DNA of 64,000 nucleotides from Haematococcus lacustris (GCA_030144725.1 JASKMD010000002.1:3365086-3429085), one strand, 5' to 3'; shown: positions 8,408 through 21,090, counted from the stretch's first letter. A program made the numbers and translations. The notes: generated by a model not told the origin, from the letters alone.

Positions 8408-11400
8408 CTAGCTGAGTTGTGACCGTGGGACCAAGCGCCCTAACATCTTGCTGCCCAAAATCTTGCGGCTTGGGGAGGGCGCCTTGACGGGTGGGTCATG
8501 CCGGGGATACAGGCTGTTGTAGTGCACCTGCAGGTGACGTTACGAGCGTCAGCCGAGTACAGCCGCTTGGCCTTTACCACCAACAACCTGGGGCAAGGGC
8601 ATCTTACAGGCAGGTGAGAGGGTCAGGTCCCATGTTGCCCAATTGCCTCAACAGATGTAAGTGGGCGATGGCTTCACGCTGTGCACCAGCCCGTTCTAAC
8701 CCAATCCCTCCCCCCACCCGGCCCCTCCCGCTGCTCCCCCTGGCCCCCCCCCTGCCTGCCCTGACCTGCCCATCCACCCACCACCCCGCTCACCTCTGCC
8801 CAGAAGCTGAGCCACAGTACTCGCTGGCTCTTCGTGCTCTCTGGCAAGATGGTCAGCACGGCCGTGTCGGGGTAAGACGACAGCACGTTGATGCGCAGCC
8901 CAAAGTGGTCTGCTGCCGCCTGCAAGCGTCACCTCACTGGTCACCTCCGGGCATCTGGCCATCTGGCTAGAACCTTGACATGGACACATGTCATGCATGG
9001 ACTGCATGCATGGATCATGTGTCCCACATGGTGACATGGTGACAATGCCATGCCATGCCATGCCTGCATGCCGATTGCAATGTGTCCATGATTACTACCT
9101 TCTGGCTGGTGCTTGGAAGCATCATCATCATCATCATCATCTTCAGCATAAGCATCAGCAATGGTGCAGGAGTTCATTCCCACTGTTGTTTGAGCTGGGC
9201 AGGGAAAAGAAGGAGTGCTGCTGCATCTGCAGCCTGAGCCCCGGTCTTGAGTCCCCACAGGCAAGCTGTCCAGCAGCCCTGCACCAGCCTCTGCCCTCTG
9301 ACTAGCCCAGTGAGGGCCAGGGGTTGCTGAGGGTGACAACTGTGTCGATGACAATGGCGCCCATGGTCACTTTCTCCCTCTAGCCTAACCCCCTATCCTA
9401 ACCCCAAACTTCAACCCCAACCCTAACCCCCTATCCCAACCCCTAGCTCCAAATGCTAACCCCTACCCCTACCCCTTACCCCAACCTGAACCCATGACAG
9501 TGGTCATGCCCCTGCTCCAACTGAGATCTGCGGTGTCAATCTGCGTGGCGCCGGTGCCTTGCACACACACGGTGTGACCAGCTCCCCTTCACACCTTCCG
9601 CACCCAACCCAAACCCTGTCACACTCCTTGCCGGCACATCCCACATCTGCAGCTGCACCACCTGCCCTGCTGCGCCTGACGCCAGCACAGCCTGTGTTGG
9701 CCATGGTGGACAGCAGCAGCCACACACCTGTAGGGTTACATGGTCGCCCCATGTGCCTTGCTTGCCCATGTCAGCGCAATAGCTGTCATAGCCACTGTCG
9801 GGCACGAATGGCGAGTATTGAGCTGCATGGGCCCTCAAGTGCTGAACCACCTGAGCACGGCAAGCACGGTGTTAGTGGATGGAACACACAAAATGTGTGT
9901 GTGTGCGCGCGTGTGTGTGAGTACGAATACGAGAAAGTGAGGGAATCAGAGAGGGAGAGAGGGAGAGAGGGAGGAAAGGAGGAAGAGAGAGGGAGGGAGG
10001 GAGAATTAGAGGGAGAGAGGGAGATAGACTGGAAAGTCATCCTGCCATCAACATTTCCTACAAGAGCGCTGACAGCTGTCATGGCAATTGTGTGACTTGT
10101 GCAGGCTTCAGACTACAGGCATTCCAGTTACAGCTAGTGCAACCCAGGTCCACGGGCCTTACCCTTCCGCACCAACCTGGCAGGGAACCAGAGAGGGTGA
10201 GAGGGAGAGAGGGAGGAGAGAAGGGAATTGTTAGTTGTGCACAGTTTGTGATACAGGCACTCCAGCAACAGCTAGACTCTCCCTCGCAAACTGCCTTAGC
10301 ACCCATTAGCACCACCAGCAACAGATCACTCAGCCATGAGGCATGGCATGCCTGCACCCATCAAGCATGATGGCGCAATGAGTCTATACAAACTGGAAGC
10401 AGAAACACTGACTGGCAAGTGCCATGTAATGATGCTGAAGGTCATGACTGTACAGCCATGCTATGACACCATGGCGTTTCATGATTTGTCTCGGGGCCTG
10501 GTTACCTGAACACCAGCAGCACAACCCTGACTAGCCTAACCACCCTAACTACTCCAACCATAACAGCCATAATAACCGGGCATGGGGCCAGCACTCTTAC
10601 ATATAGTGAGTGGGGAATTCAATCAGCAGCAGGACACCAGGCAGCATGATGCACCACCATGCACTATCCACTCATGCAGAACCAACAATAGCATTGACTT
10701 GCAACACAGCTACAGCCAGGTTGGTGCCAAGGCATCTGCACATGCTGACTTCCACAGTGGTGGCAGCAGCAGCAGCAGCAGCAGAGAAAAAATGATGCAC
10801 AATCCTGCGTGCATGAAGGAAGGAGATCCCGTACTGGGCACGGCCTGCTCCCACCGCCTACCCTACTTGTAAGGATGCCCCTCAGCCCCAACCCTAACCC
10901 TTCTCAGCCCTAACCCTAACTATACCCTAACCCTGACAACCCTGGCAACCCTAACAACCCTAACCCTAATGGTTGTGACAACGCTGACAACCCTAACCCT
11001 TCTCTGGCCCCTGAGCCGCAAGTGCTGTTGCAGCTGTGGCCCACCTGCTGCCGCACAAACGCGTGGTGGTCAGCGTCCCCGTACAGCTGGTCAGATAGGC
11101 TGCGAAACTGCGAGGGGCGGGCAGCAGTAGGGTGTGACCACCACCTTGCACGCAACCTGGACCTTGGCATACACACTTGTTGTCCGTAGGCTCTTAAGTT
11201 GACACTCGACGTTGGTGCAGCGGCACAGCCAAAACATGGTAGGGTTTATCAGGACCAAGACCAGGACGGGTGTTGTGGACCATGTTCATGATCATCGGTA
11301 TCCATGTTGGTGGTTCCTGCTTATGACTTGTCAGAGGTGCGGTCGTCCAGTTGCTTTAGGCCAGAGTCAGAAGTGTAAGAGTGCACGTGCTATTGTAGGG

Positions 11401-13040
11401 TACCATGGTCAGGGTGCGGCTCAGAGGCTGAGCCACTGAGCTGCTGAGAGGGTCCGAGGCTCAGAGTCTGAGCTGCTGACCAGGGACTCTGGCAGGGTGC
11501 CGCTCAGAGGCTGAGGCGGCGCTTGTGCTCCAACACGCCATTGGCACAGCCTTGGCCAGCATGGGTGAAGGGATATGGGCACCGACCCAGGGTCAGCATG
11601 GGTGTGGGGTACGGGGCAACACACACCCCACCTGGCATGCCCCATCGCCCTTCACCACCTTCTCCATGAGGTCGTATTGCTTTAACCGCTGCTGCAAGCG
11701 CTCCCTATCTTGGTCAGCAGGGGATGGGCCAGAGGAATAGCTCCAGGCATTGACACGGGGCTTCAGCTGCGGGCACAGCAGGAGTGGGGTGGGGTGGGGT
11801 GGGGTGGGGTGGGGTGGGGTGGGGTGGGGTGGGGTGGGGTGGGGTGGGGTGGGGTGGGGTGGGGTGGGGTGGGGTGGGGTGGGGTGGGGTGGGGTGGGGT
11901 GGGGTGGGGTGGGGTGGGGTGGGGTGGGGTGGGGTGGGGTGGGGTGGGGTGGGGTGGGGTGGGGTGCAGGGCGGGGTGGGGTTTGCCAAGATGTGATGGT
12001 AAATGATGGCCTTTTGCCACATTGGGCTCGCACAATGGCAGTTCCACGATGATCAGTTGCTAGGTGGCATCCCAGTTGGTGCAGAGTGTGAGGAACTGCC
12101 AGTATGGTTAGCATTCCAAGGCCCTTCACAACTATAGCCAGCCCAGGTTTGCTCTAGTCAAGATCAGGCAGGAGGTTATTGCTGCTGGCCCTTCAGCTGG
12201 TGCGCATAGCTTGACGAGCCTGGAGTACTGCTGCAACACTGCTGCTGTTGCCACAGTAACTCACAGACATAGACGGCAACCGGGACATGCGTTCAGTAAC
12301 CTCCACGTCCCAGCTGGCCTCCAACAGGGGGGCTGGGGGCCCTGCCGCATGCAGGTCATCCACACACACACCTTATGCACTTTTACCATGCACCCAATGT
12401 CCACTCGCCCATGCAACCACCACGTGAACACCCATGCTCCTATTGATACCTGCTTAAATGAGTCGATATGTGCAGCAGCTACCTGCCTGCTCCAACACTA
12501 TAGAAGTGGCAGGTGCGCAACAGGATGTGCGTGAGTGGAGATGCTTGCATCATGGCCACGTCAGCTATCTGCCTTGCCTATGCACCCACCGCTGGCTGCA
12601 GACCTTTTTGCAGCTTCCATCTCCTCGGCATACAGAGCTACAGCCAGCGCCTCGTCCCCTGACATGCCTGGCTGGAGGTAGAGTGGGGGCAGCGACACAG
12701 GCCCTTGCTTTGAATCTTTCTGGGTTAATTGTATTGTACGGTGGTCCACTGGAGGTGTATGGGCGCAGAAGCTGGAGTCTGCTGACGCACGCTGGGTCTC
12801 CTTTGTGTGGCAGGAGGTTGGCTCGGACAAGCCTGACAGTTGGAAGGCAGAGGCTGATGGGGTGGAACCGCTGTCGCTTTGAAAGCGGGATGGATGCGGC
12901 GAAGGCTGATGCAACTCTGGAGGGTACATGCTGAGCTGCGGCATCGCAGGGAATGCGGGTCCATCGCGAGTGGTGCGAGCAGCTTCACCATGGCTACCTG
13001 TCGCGGGCCACTTATAGTCACGCTCATACGTTGTGGACAT
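8408..13040 (-). CDS. OTU-domain deubiquitinase with UIM-like motif
   Basis: Cysteine protease predicted to cleave ubiquitin chains. The minus-strand exons are 12590-13040 (ATG at 13040), 12307-12341, 11632-11766, 11045-11107, 9728-9850, 8794-8919 and 8408-8527 (TAG). All phases agree, giving 350 residues. The N-terminal half is disordered and ends with a UIM-like helix (GDEALAVALYAEEMEAA). The OTU domain follows: KGDGACQ/FRSLSDQLYG with catalytic Asp and Cys, HHAFVRQQ, DSYCADMGKQGTWGDHVTLQ, AAADHFGLRINVLSS and the catalytic-His segment FWAEVHYNSLYP. The order and length match plant OTU9-12-like proteases. One oddity is GDGAC, where the family has GDGNC. The 35-nt second exon is chosen for phase and is the weakest part. 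Introns hold a (GGGGT)n array and telomere-like tracts. Confidence 0.88.
9385..9500. repeat. Degenerate telomere-like tract
   Basis: Imperfect repeats of CCCTAACC, CCCCTATCC and CCCCTACC inside an OTU intron. A similar tract is at 10885-11000. Confidence 0.6.
10885..11000. repeat. Degenerate telomere-like tract
   Basis: AACCCTAACCC-type repeats mixed with AACCCTGACAACCC, inside the OTU intron 9851-11044. These are interstitial, not a chromosome end. Confidence 0.6.
11781..11966. repeat. (GGGGT)n microsatellite
   Basis: About 37 uninterrupted GGGGT units, C-rich (CCCCA) on the sense strand of the OTU gene, in the intron just upstream of exon 11632-11766. The G-strand could form quadruplexes. 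Confidence 0.98.
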
Positions 13041-13168
13041 GGTGCAGGTCGCGGGATTCAGCTCATATCGTTGCGCTTCTCACCGCAAACCCGCGTCCCC
13101 AACTTCATGCGGAGTGAGATGGGAAGTTTTAACTAATTTGTAGATTTCTCCCTAGCGCAGAGGTAACG
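13041..13168. promoter_or_regulatory. Bidirectional promoter region (OTU / DTW genes)
   Basis: Only 128 bp separate the divergent start codons at 13040 (-) and 13169 (+), so both promoters and 5' UTRs must lie here or inside the genes. No TATA box is obvious. Confidence 0.6.
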
Positions 13169-16100
13169 ATGAGCCTGGCTGCTCCAGCAATGACAGGACC
13201 AGCGAGGAACCCGCGGGGCAATAAAAGCGGCATCGCAGAATTGAAGCAGCCCCCTGCGACATCTCAATCTGTACTGGCGGGCCCAGCCTGGGGTAAAACC
13301 TTCGATCTGCTGTGGAGGTGGGTACGCCGCACTGAGCGAAGACCCTTCACATGGCTCATGCGCGGACAGCCTGTATATAGGCAGCACCTGTGAAGAGGAC
13401 AGCATCACACACAGGCAGTAACTGCCGAGAAGTGATGCAGGCCTCCATGGTTATCCTGTGCATCTGACAGTTTAAGTATTGGTACTGTCATGATCTTGCG
13501 TGAGGTGATTTGTTTGTGTCATGGCAGGCATGGGTTGAAGGACTTCGACGAGTGGCACGTCAGGCAGCGGGAGCGCCAGGAGAAGCAGCAGGCAGTGGTG
13601 AAGGTGAGCATCACAGGCCAGCACCCACTGTTGTTAACCGTGTACTCAGGAATGTTGTGCTGTACCGTACTATTGATACAAGATGTTGGCACCATACCAA
13701 GCGCTGTCTGGGACGAGTTTGGGCAACGGCTGCCACACTAGCTGACATTCAACACATTATATGAGTACGGTAGTCATTCAGCGAGAGCCTAGTCATATTC
13801 ATAGCCTGGGGTGAAGTGCCTGTCTACATCTCCCAGCTGCTGTGGCTGGGTGAAATAATACCCTGACGTCATGCTCTGTGCAGACCTGAGGGTGTGAGAG
13901 CCACGTGCATGCTGCACAGGTGCTTGAGGACCCAGACGTTGCCGGCGTTGACAAGCAGCACAGGTGAGAGCCAGCATCCCCTCCCCAAGTGCCATGCAAA
14001 CAGCACCGCATGCAGCGGAAGGACAGGCACTGGGCACTGGGCTGATGTAGCTGCTAGCGGGTCTGGGTCTGCCTGCGGGTCATGGCACTAGGTGCTGGAT
14101 GGAGCCTGAGGAGGCTGGCAGTCCAAGGTCAGTGCATACAGTGTAGGTCCGGTCACGCTAGGTGCTAGCTAGAGGAGGCTGGCAGCAGAAGGTCTTTGTC
14201 TAGGAAGCTTCAAGTCAGTGTAGCTTGTCTGGGAAGCAGGCTGCACCAGGTCGACTGCATGCACATGCATGCACATGCACGGCGTATACTACCAGGTCTT
14301 TGTACCCGCTGTGGCACCACTAGAGCATGGCTAGGATCAGGGTCAGCCAGGCACTTGCCATCAGGTCACCCACAGGGGCCAGCCTCCCGCCTCTCGCCGT
14401 GCAATGGTCCACAGCCAGCAGCATCTCCGGGTGCTCAGGGCCTGGGCTCCCTAGCCCCAACCCTGGCTCACCAAGCTGACCATGCCTATAAGCCTGGAGG
14501 TGGACCTGGGCCCAATGCCTACCTGCATTGCGCAATGTGGCATGTTGTGCACTGCATTGCATACTCCGGTTTACCAGCACAACAGCTGACGGGCCTGCCC
14601 CTGTTGCTTTTACTGCCACAGCTGCTGTCCTGTGTTGGGCCTCGCACAGCTGGCAGCCCACGGCCTGGCAGGCAAGGTCTGAAGGGCTTGTGGGACCAAG
14701 CCTACATGCGTCGCAGCCGGGCACGTTGCCTGTATTGGCAACCCTGTTTTCACCACCCGCGACGCTGCTCCCATGACGCTGCTGCTCCTGTCATGCTGCT
14801 GCTCCTGTCACGCTGCTGCTCTTATCAATGCTGCTGTTGCCACTGCTGCTCTGGGCAACGCTGCTGCTGCTGCCATTGCTGCTGCCGGTGGTTCCCAGGC
14901 GATGCGTCCACATCCTGGAGTACAGGCGCACCCTGTTCTCCTGTCCCAACTGCTGGATGGTGCCGGCCCTGTGTGTATGCCGCCACCTGCGAACCTTCGA
15001 CATTCGCACCAAGCTCGTGGTGCACATGCACCACACCGAATGGTGAGGGGCAAGGGAGTGGAGGCAAGAAAGCGGAGACATCCTGAGGAAGGGTCAGAGA
15101 GGGCGAGGGAAGCTGAGGGAAGTTGAGGGAAGCTAGGGAGAGTGCAGCAGTAGGGATGGCAGGGGTTGTTGGTGTAGCATTGCCAGCATAGCTGTATCAC
15201 TTGCATGGGATCCGTTTGGATGCCATGCTGGAACCAGGAGGTGATGTGCTAGGTCATCGCTGTTGTCTGGCTCCCTATCTTGTTTTGAACAAAGGTGATG
15301 ATCAGGAACAAATTCAAAAAAAATATTGTGGTGGTTTGACACATACTCAAGGCTGTTGCTCACTGACATGTGAATGGGCGTGATCTGTAGCATTGGGTGT
15401 GGTGTGTGGTGTGATGATGTGCAGCAGCGGGTGTGTGTCCCGACAGGGGTCGCTGCAGCAACACGGGGTGTGTGGCCACCGTGTCCTTACCAGGCAACGC
15501 GGAGCGCCTAATCAAGGGCCACCAAGAGCATGATGCCCGGCTGGAGGCGCTGATGCACGACCCCACCTACACAGTAGCGGTGCTGTGGCCAGGTCAGGCT
15601 GGCGTTTGTGTGTGCCATATGTTTGTGTATATATATGTTCCCCTGGCATGCATGTCCGCCATGCAGGCAGCCATGTTTCCTTTTGTTGGCATGTGGCATG
15701 CGGCATGGGCATGTGGCATGCGGCATGGCATGGTTTTGTTGGCACGTGGCATGCGGCATGTTGGCATGCGGCATGGTGTGGAGCTCTTTTGACATGTTGT
15801 ATAACCATGTCAAGACATACAGGGCAGCAGCACTGGTTGTGATGGTCAGGGCTCTGGAGGGCACTGCATGGCTGGCTGCCCAGGCCCAACAGAACTTTGG
15901 CTTAGCTGACACTGGGATTTGAATCCTGGTCTGGCCGCAGGTTCTGACGCAGTCACCCCAAGTGAGCTGAAGCGCATCGCACAGGAGCGGTCTGGCGGGC
16001 ACATCGCTGTCGTGGCTGTTGATGCAAATTGGGATGGTGCGCTGCGCATGAAGTGCTCCTATCCCAAGGACGTGCTGTACGGTAGGTCTTAGTCTTGCAA

Positions 16101-16929
16101 GCTGCTGTTTGTTGCTACCCGGCAAGGCCACACACAGCCATGCAAGGCTGCACTCACACACAGCCATGCACAGCCATGCAAGGCTGCACTCATCATCATG
16201 ACATTTGCCTGTTGGTATCGATTCAAAACACATACTCGTAGACAGTGTCATGTGTCTTTCTATCAGGCTGTAGTGATACTGGTGGCGTGTGTTGCTCCAC
16301 ACATGCTCTAACGCCTCTTTGTCGCATGTCCTGCCTTTGGTAGTAATTGTTATTGAATGTATAGCTTACACTCATACCTGAGCGTTGCATGCTGGCCTTG
16401 CTGCATGTCTGCTTTGCTTCACGGCTACGCCACCTGTTCACATTGTCTGACGAGTGGGCTGAGGGGCTTCAGGGCTGCTGTCACATGGGCAATAGTCTGC
16501 ATGCATGCATGCATGCATGCAGTCAAGGTGCTGCCAGAGGCGGTGTTGCGAGGCGGTGAGGAGTCCCTGCTGCGACCTCTACGCCACTACAGGGGTGACC
16601 TGGAGACCAACGGCAGGTGTTCACTGTCTGACCAGTATCATACATATCAGCAGCTCATAGGCTTGCATGCATTTATGGACATTTCTATGCATGCACATGT
16701 CCCATGTACACTGTCTCAACATTCAGCAACACGGCCTGCTGCGCTGGGTGCTGCTGCCCTATGATGCTCAGCCCTTCACTTACCCCCTGCTTTTGAGCCA
16801 GTCTCACAACACAGCGTCCATGTGCTCCCCACCACTTTGTGATCCCCACCGGATTGCAGGCTCCTGACAGCCTTGTAGGCCTCTAACAGGCTGCCCACAG
16901 TAAGACTCCATTCAGAGAGCTGTCTGGCC

Positions 16930-16980
<51 letters not shown>

Positions 16981-18384
16981 GGCATGGCATCATCATGGCA
17001 CCTCTGACAGAGTCCCCACAGGGCCTCAACACTCCTGTCAGTTAGCTGCCTGTCAGTGCAGCATGTTTAAGCCGAGGCTCAGGCTCAGGCTGTTCAAGCT
17101 GAGGCTGTTCAAGCTGAGGCTGTTCAAGCTGAGGCTGTTCAAGCTGAGGCTGTTCAAGCTGAGGCTGTTCAGGCTGAGGCTGTTCAGACCCCCTACAAGA
17201 CTCTCCAGCTGCCTTGCAGCATGCTCAAGCCGAGGCATGCTGGGCCCCATATCATGGCATTGGTCGGCTAAGCGAGGGTGGCTGTGTGCAAGCGTAGGGT
17301 GAGCACCCTGGAGGCCATTGCTGCCTTGCTGGGTGAGCTGGAGGAGCAGGAGCCTGACATCCAGGCTGCGCTGTGCCAGAACCTGCGCATCAAGGTGGAT
17401 GCCGCGTTGCTGCAGAAGCACAGACCGTGAGTGGCGGGTGCTGGAGCAGGCAAGGTGGCGCGTGGATCAGATTTAGCCCATTCCTGCAAGCCGTGCCAGC
17501 ATGCGGCGGTTACAGTTTACGTTTTGGCGTATTTTAGCGCACATTTCGCTGAGCCGCTCCTTGCCTCTGCTCCTTGCCTCTAAAGGGGTAACAGTAGGGG
17601 CAGCTGGCAGGGTTTGGTAGGGGCAGGGGTTGGGGTACGGGGTGGGGGAGGTGCAGCTGAAAGGGGTTTCAAGAGTTCAAGGGGTGTCAGGGGTAGGGGT
17701 AGAGGTAGGGGTAGAGGCGCCTGGTAGGGTTTGGTAGGGCAAGGGGCATCTGGTAGGGTTTGGTAGGGGTAGGGGTAGGGGCGTCATTGCCAAGCTTTGG
17801 CCTTGCCAGGCTGTTAGCGTGGTGCTTGGGTACATTGACATTCCATGCCATGGGAAGTGAGCGGGTGTGAGCGGGTGTGAGCGTGAGGGAGGAGCACATG
17901 GCCCTTGCTCAATGGCTTGCATGCATCGCAGGCCGGTGTATGGCAGCGTGGGAAGCACCTTGGATGCAAACTGCAAGGTGTGACCCACTGCTGCACTTGC
18001 TGTGACTGGTGCCGGGCCTTGCCCAATGAGACCCACCCCTTGCGATGTTGGGTGAGTGTGGTTGCCAAGTGTCAGCGCTGAGGTAAGGATGAGGGAGAGG
18101 GGTAAGCCTGTAGCACGGCCTTGTCAAGGATTGAGGTCAAGGGTCACCGTGACCATGTCCTGGCATCACACAGGTCACACAGTGTCACACTGTGTCACAC
18201 TGTGTCACACTGTGTCACACAGTGTCACACAGGTGACATGCTTTGCACATGGCTGTTGCAGGAGGAGGCACGGCTGCTGGCGGAAGCATGGATGGCCAAG
18301 CACAGCGCAACGGCAGAGTATGGCAGCGTGCCGGCAGAGGTGCAGGCCATGCTCAGGGAGGCGGCCCTTGCAGACAAAGACTAG
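13169..18384 (+). CDS. DTW-domain tRNA-uridine aminocarboxypropyltransferase (TapT/DTWD family)
   Basis: Predicted to add a 3-amino-3-carboxypropyl group from SAM to uridine in tRNA (acp3U). Exons: 13169-13317, 13528-13603, 13920-13963, 14899-15042, 15447-15592, 15941-16081, 16523-16616, 17298-17426, 17932-17977 and 18262-18384. All ten phases agree, giving 363 residues with no stop. It has the paired-cysteine motif CPNCWMVPALCVC, then IRTKLVVHMHHTEWGRCSNTG (SAM-side TEW..NTG segment), VAVLWPG and IAVVAVDANWDGALRM. The signature D-x-T-W reads DANW. The late segment RPLRHYRG...GRVSTLEAIAALL is the usual S-T-x-E-A helix. Upstream of the domain is a charged coiled stretch (DFDEWHVRQRERQEKQQAVVK). 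TGTAA at 18410 is the likely polyadenylation signal. It shares a promoter region with the OTU gene. Confidence 0.9.
16929..16980. repeat. (ATC)n microsatellite
   Basis: About 17 ATC units in the DTW intron 16617-17297. A shorter ATC run is at 9120-9141. Confidence 0.95.
17086..17187. repeat. 15-bp tandem repeat
   Basis: About 7 copies of TGTTCAAGCTGAGGC in the DTW intron before exon 17298. Confidence 0.9.
18170..18235. repeat. TGTCACAC tandem repeat
   Basis: Several copies of a 10-11 nt CACAC(T/A)GTGT unit, self-complementary, in the last DTW intron just before its acceptor. Confidence 0.8.
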
Positions 18385-18409
18385 TCTAAGGTCGCAATTC
18401 TCGCCGCAA

Positions 18410-18414
18410 TGTAA
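18410..18414 (+). terminator. TGTAA polyadenylation signal (DTW gene)
   Basis: The green-algal TGTAA motif lies 26 nt after the DTW stop codon. This fits the usual 3' UTR context, although the short distance makes it tentative. Confidence 0.45.
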
Positions 18415-19476
18415 GCGCGACCTCAGGCTTGCACATGCACCCGTGGCATGCCGCGATTGAGGGCTGTTGACGCGCCGCTGCTGTCGCTGCATGTCTCCAC
18501 ATGTGCTGCTGAACACGACTGGTCTGTATGGGGGTAAACCGTTGGCAGCACCTGATGCAAGAAGATGAGCATCGACAAAGCAGAGTATGATTCCTGCATT
18601 CAATGCAATGCAGCATTGACCAGCAACACAAGCCGCCAATTAGAGTCAAGATGTGGTCCATGGCCATTTTGTTGTGGTCAGTGGTGTGATGCTGGAGATC
18701 TAGAAAATGGCGGAGTGCCTGGACCTGGGTTCGAGCCTGGAGGTTGGGCACTTCATAGCCCATCAAGAATCTCTGCCCGAGGCGTTGTGTGTGAAGAGCG
18801 CAACATTCAAGGAGGGGCAGGAACTGGGAGGGCAACAGGGCTGGCATGTGTGAAGCAGCACGGAATGTGACAGGGGGAGGAGCACACAGGTGTGAGCACA
18901 AGGTGCAGGTCTACCAGCCACAACATAGCAGTGATGTATGCATGCACCCCACAAGGGAGGAGGACAGGGACAAGATGTCAGGAGAGGATAAGAAATGCGG
19001 TGTGCCGATGAAAGCAGAAGGGGTGTGCAGGTGCTGGGGTGATTAGGGGTGGGGGACTCACAGGGTGCTTGACCTTGGTGCCTGGTCATTGATGCTTGCC
19101 AATACTGGAAGCAGCATAAATTACCAACCAGGATTAACGAGTTCAAAACCATGCGCCTGTCAAACAAGCTGTTGTTGTGGTCTTGGATGGAGACTGCTTG
19201 AAGTGCTGGACGAAGCATTGGCGCAATAGCTTGCCGCCTACGTGCTTGTTACGTGACCATGTTGAGCAAGGGAGGTGCTGTGCCATTGCATGTCGCTGTG
19301 TCGGTGTGAAACCACCATCAGCCTTGTCAGGGGCAGGGGGGAGCCAAGCAGGTTAGCCAGGGCTCGCTGGCCATCTCAAGGTGTGTTCCCTGTCCCTGCC
19401 CCTCATCCTCTTGCTGCCCACTGCCACTGGCACCTGCATTACATGGGACGGCACAGCAAACGCGCACGGAGTCGCA

Positions 19477-19761
19477 ATGTCGCGTAATACGCACTGCGTC
19501 GCGTCGTCAGCTAGCTTCGGGGGGCCTAGCCTTTCGTCGAGCTTAGTGGCTTACCGGCTGCACTCTGTGCGGGGGAGACGGGGCGCTTGCGTTTCCTTTT
19601 CGGCGGCATCTCAGGGATTCAGTAACACCATCCAAGCGGAGAGGCCGTGCTGGAGGGTGCATCAGGGCGCCATCCATCCGAATGGGGCGGAAATTATCAT
19701 TCCGGAAGTTATCATTACAGACTTGGATTCATTGGGTACATTGGTCGCGAGGGCGCCTTGA
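19477..19761 (+). CDS. Candidate short ORF with transit-peptide-like N-terminus
   Basis: A 94-residue frame from ATG 19477. Its first ~45 residues are rich in Ser, Ala and Arg with few acids (SSASFGGPSLSSSLVAYRLH), like a chloroplast transit peptide. The rest (GAEIIIPEVIITDLDSLGTL) is not recognised. It could be a first exon or chance, and no downstream exon was found. Confidence 0.2.
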   Translation: MSRNTHCVASSASFGGPSLSSSLVAYRLHSVRGRRGACVSFSAASQGFSNTIQAERPCWRVHQGAIHPNGAEIIIPEVIITDLDSLGTLVARAP

Positions 19762-19850
19762 CAGGCGGGTCATGCCTAGGCGGGTCATGCCGGGCGGGTC
19801 ATGCCTAGGCGGGTCATGCCGGGCGGGTCATGCCAGGCGGGTCATGCCGC
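19758..19850. repeat. GCGGGTCATGCC tandem repeat
   Basis: About six copies of a 12-16 nt unit (GGCGGGTCATGCC with or without TAG). A single related GGGTGGGTCATGCCGGG is in the last OTU exon (8489-8505). Confidence 0.85.
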
Positions 19851-21090
19851 TACCAAGGGGCAGTCCAGCACTACCAGGGTTCCATGCTGCCTTTCGAGGC
19901 TCAAGCTCTCAGGGTTGCAGGCTGCCTTTCAAGGCTTCAGCCCTGCCCCAAAGCCCAGTCTACACCCAGCTTCTACATTAAGGAGCAAGGTTGTATGCCT
20001 TGCATCCGCTCAAGGCTTCAGCCCTGCCCTCAAGCCTAGCCCGCAGCCAGCCTCAACACCCGCTCAGCCCACACAGTGATAGCCCCCCACAGAAGCAGGA
20101 GACAATGCTGTGCAACATGGCATCCGAGATCCTAGATCCCAAGCTGTCAGCCAACTTCTCCTTCCAGGCCCACCCCAGCTCAAAGCACCGAGTTTGGCAG
20201 CTCTGCTACGCCCATGACCCCACCGTTTCTTTGCCGAACAGGAGACGGCCGACATGGGTGAGCTGTGGAAGCTAGGTGAGGGACACTATGCATCAAAGTG
20301 GGCTGCAGGGGGTTCTCAAGCCCATTGCGAGCGTATCAGCAGCAAGATACGGAGCCAGGGCAGGTCCGGGTGACAAAGCGTGTGTCGCTGACTGCCTCAT
20401 GCTGGACTGACTGCTTGCCGCTGGGCCTGGGCCTATTAGCCAGCCCAGTCCATTAAGCTAGAGCCTGCAGAGAAACACTGCGGCTAATGCTCCTGCCCCT
20501 CTCCCCCTGCCCACACTCAGCTTCCTGAATGGATACATACTCATGAGATGGCGGTGGGGTTCGGGCGTTCCCAACTAACAAAAAATGACAGGAAACCGAC
20601 CCCTGGTAGTAGGACGGCTGTAACTCTGCCCTCACTGCGCCATATATTATGCTAGATGATTCTCACTGTAGCCAACCCGGCCAGCTACCTTTCACCCATC
20701 CAGAATAATCATGCAGCCAGTAGGTCGTGCTCATACATGATCATGAGATGGTGGTAGGGTCCTGCTGCTCTTACACACCGGGTTTGCTGCTCTGCCATAC
20801 CATTACTGTCCCCTTCGAGCTACAAGTGCAGACTGCTGTGGATGATGTGTACCACCTCATGCTTCTAAGTGCCAAATAACATCATACGTATCCAATACAA
20901 TTGCCATATTCACCACGGAATACGGTTTTACTTGTGGGTTATCTCACTCAGCTGCAGCTTCATCACTATAGAGGCACTAAAGGCGCTTTATCCACATCTT
21001 TACCCACACACCAGAGGGTGTCTTAGTGCTTGTACTGAAGGTAAGGGTCGCCCACCTTCCCTGCCGGCATCTTTGCTCCTGTGACTGCAG

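Larger units (their letters stand above)
18415..21090. other. Intergenic stretch without a supported gene
   Basis: I see no recognisable protein domain here. It contains a tandem repeat at 19758-19850 and a candidate short reading frame at 19477-19761 (listed separately). The 19860-20075 segment has two copies of a CAAGGCTTCAGCCCTGCCC motif. Confidence 0.6.

Noticed and set aside
9055..9354. His- or Asp-rich peptides from the ATC run
   Set aside because: Microsatellite translation inside an OTU intron.
12960..13040. GTG or later starts for the OTU gene
   Set aside because: The ATG at 13040 gives an uninterrupted exon and leaves a reasonable 128-bp divergent promoter.
18690..18770. tRNA-like B box (GGGTTCGAGCC)
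   Set aside because: No matching acceptor stem, A box or anticodon arm could be folded around it.
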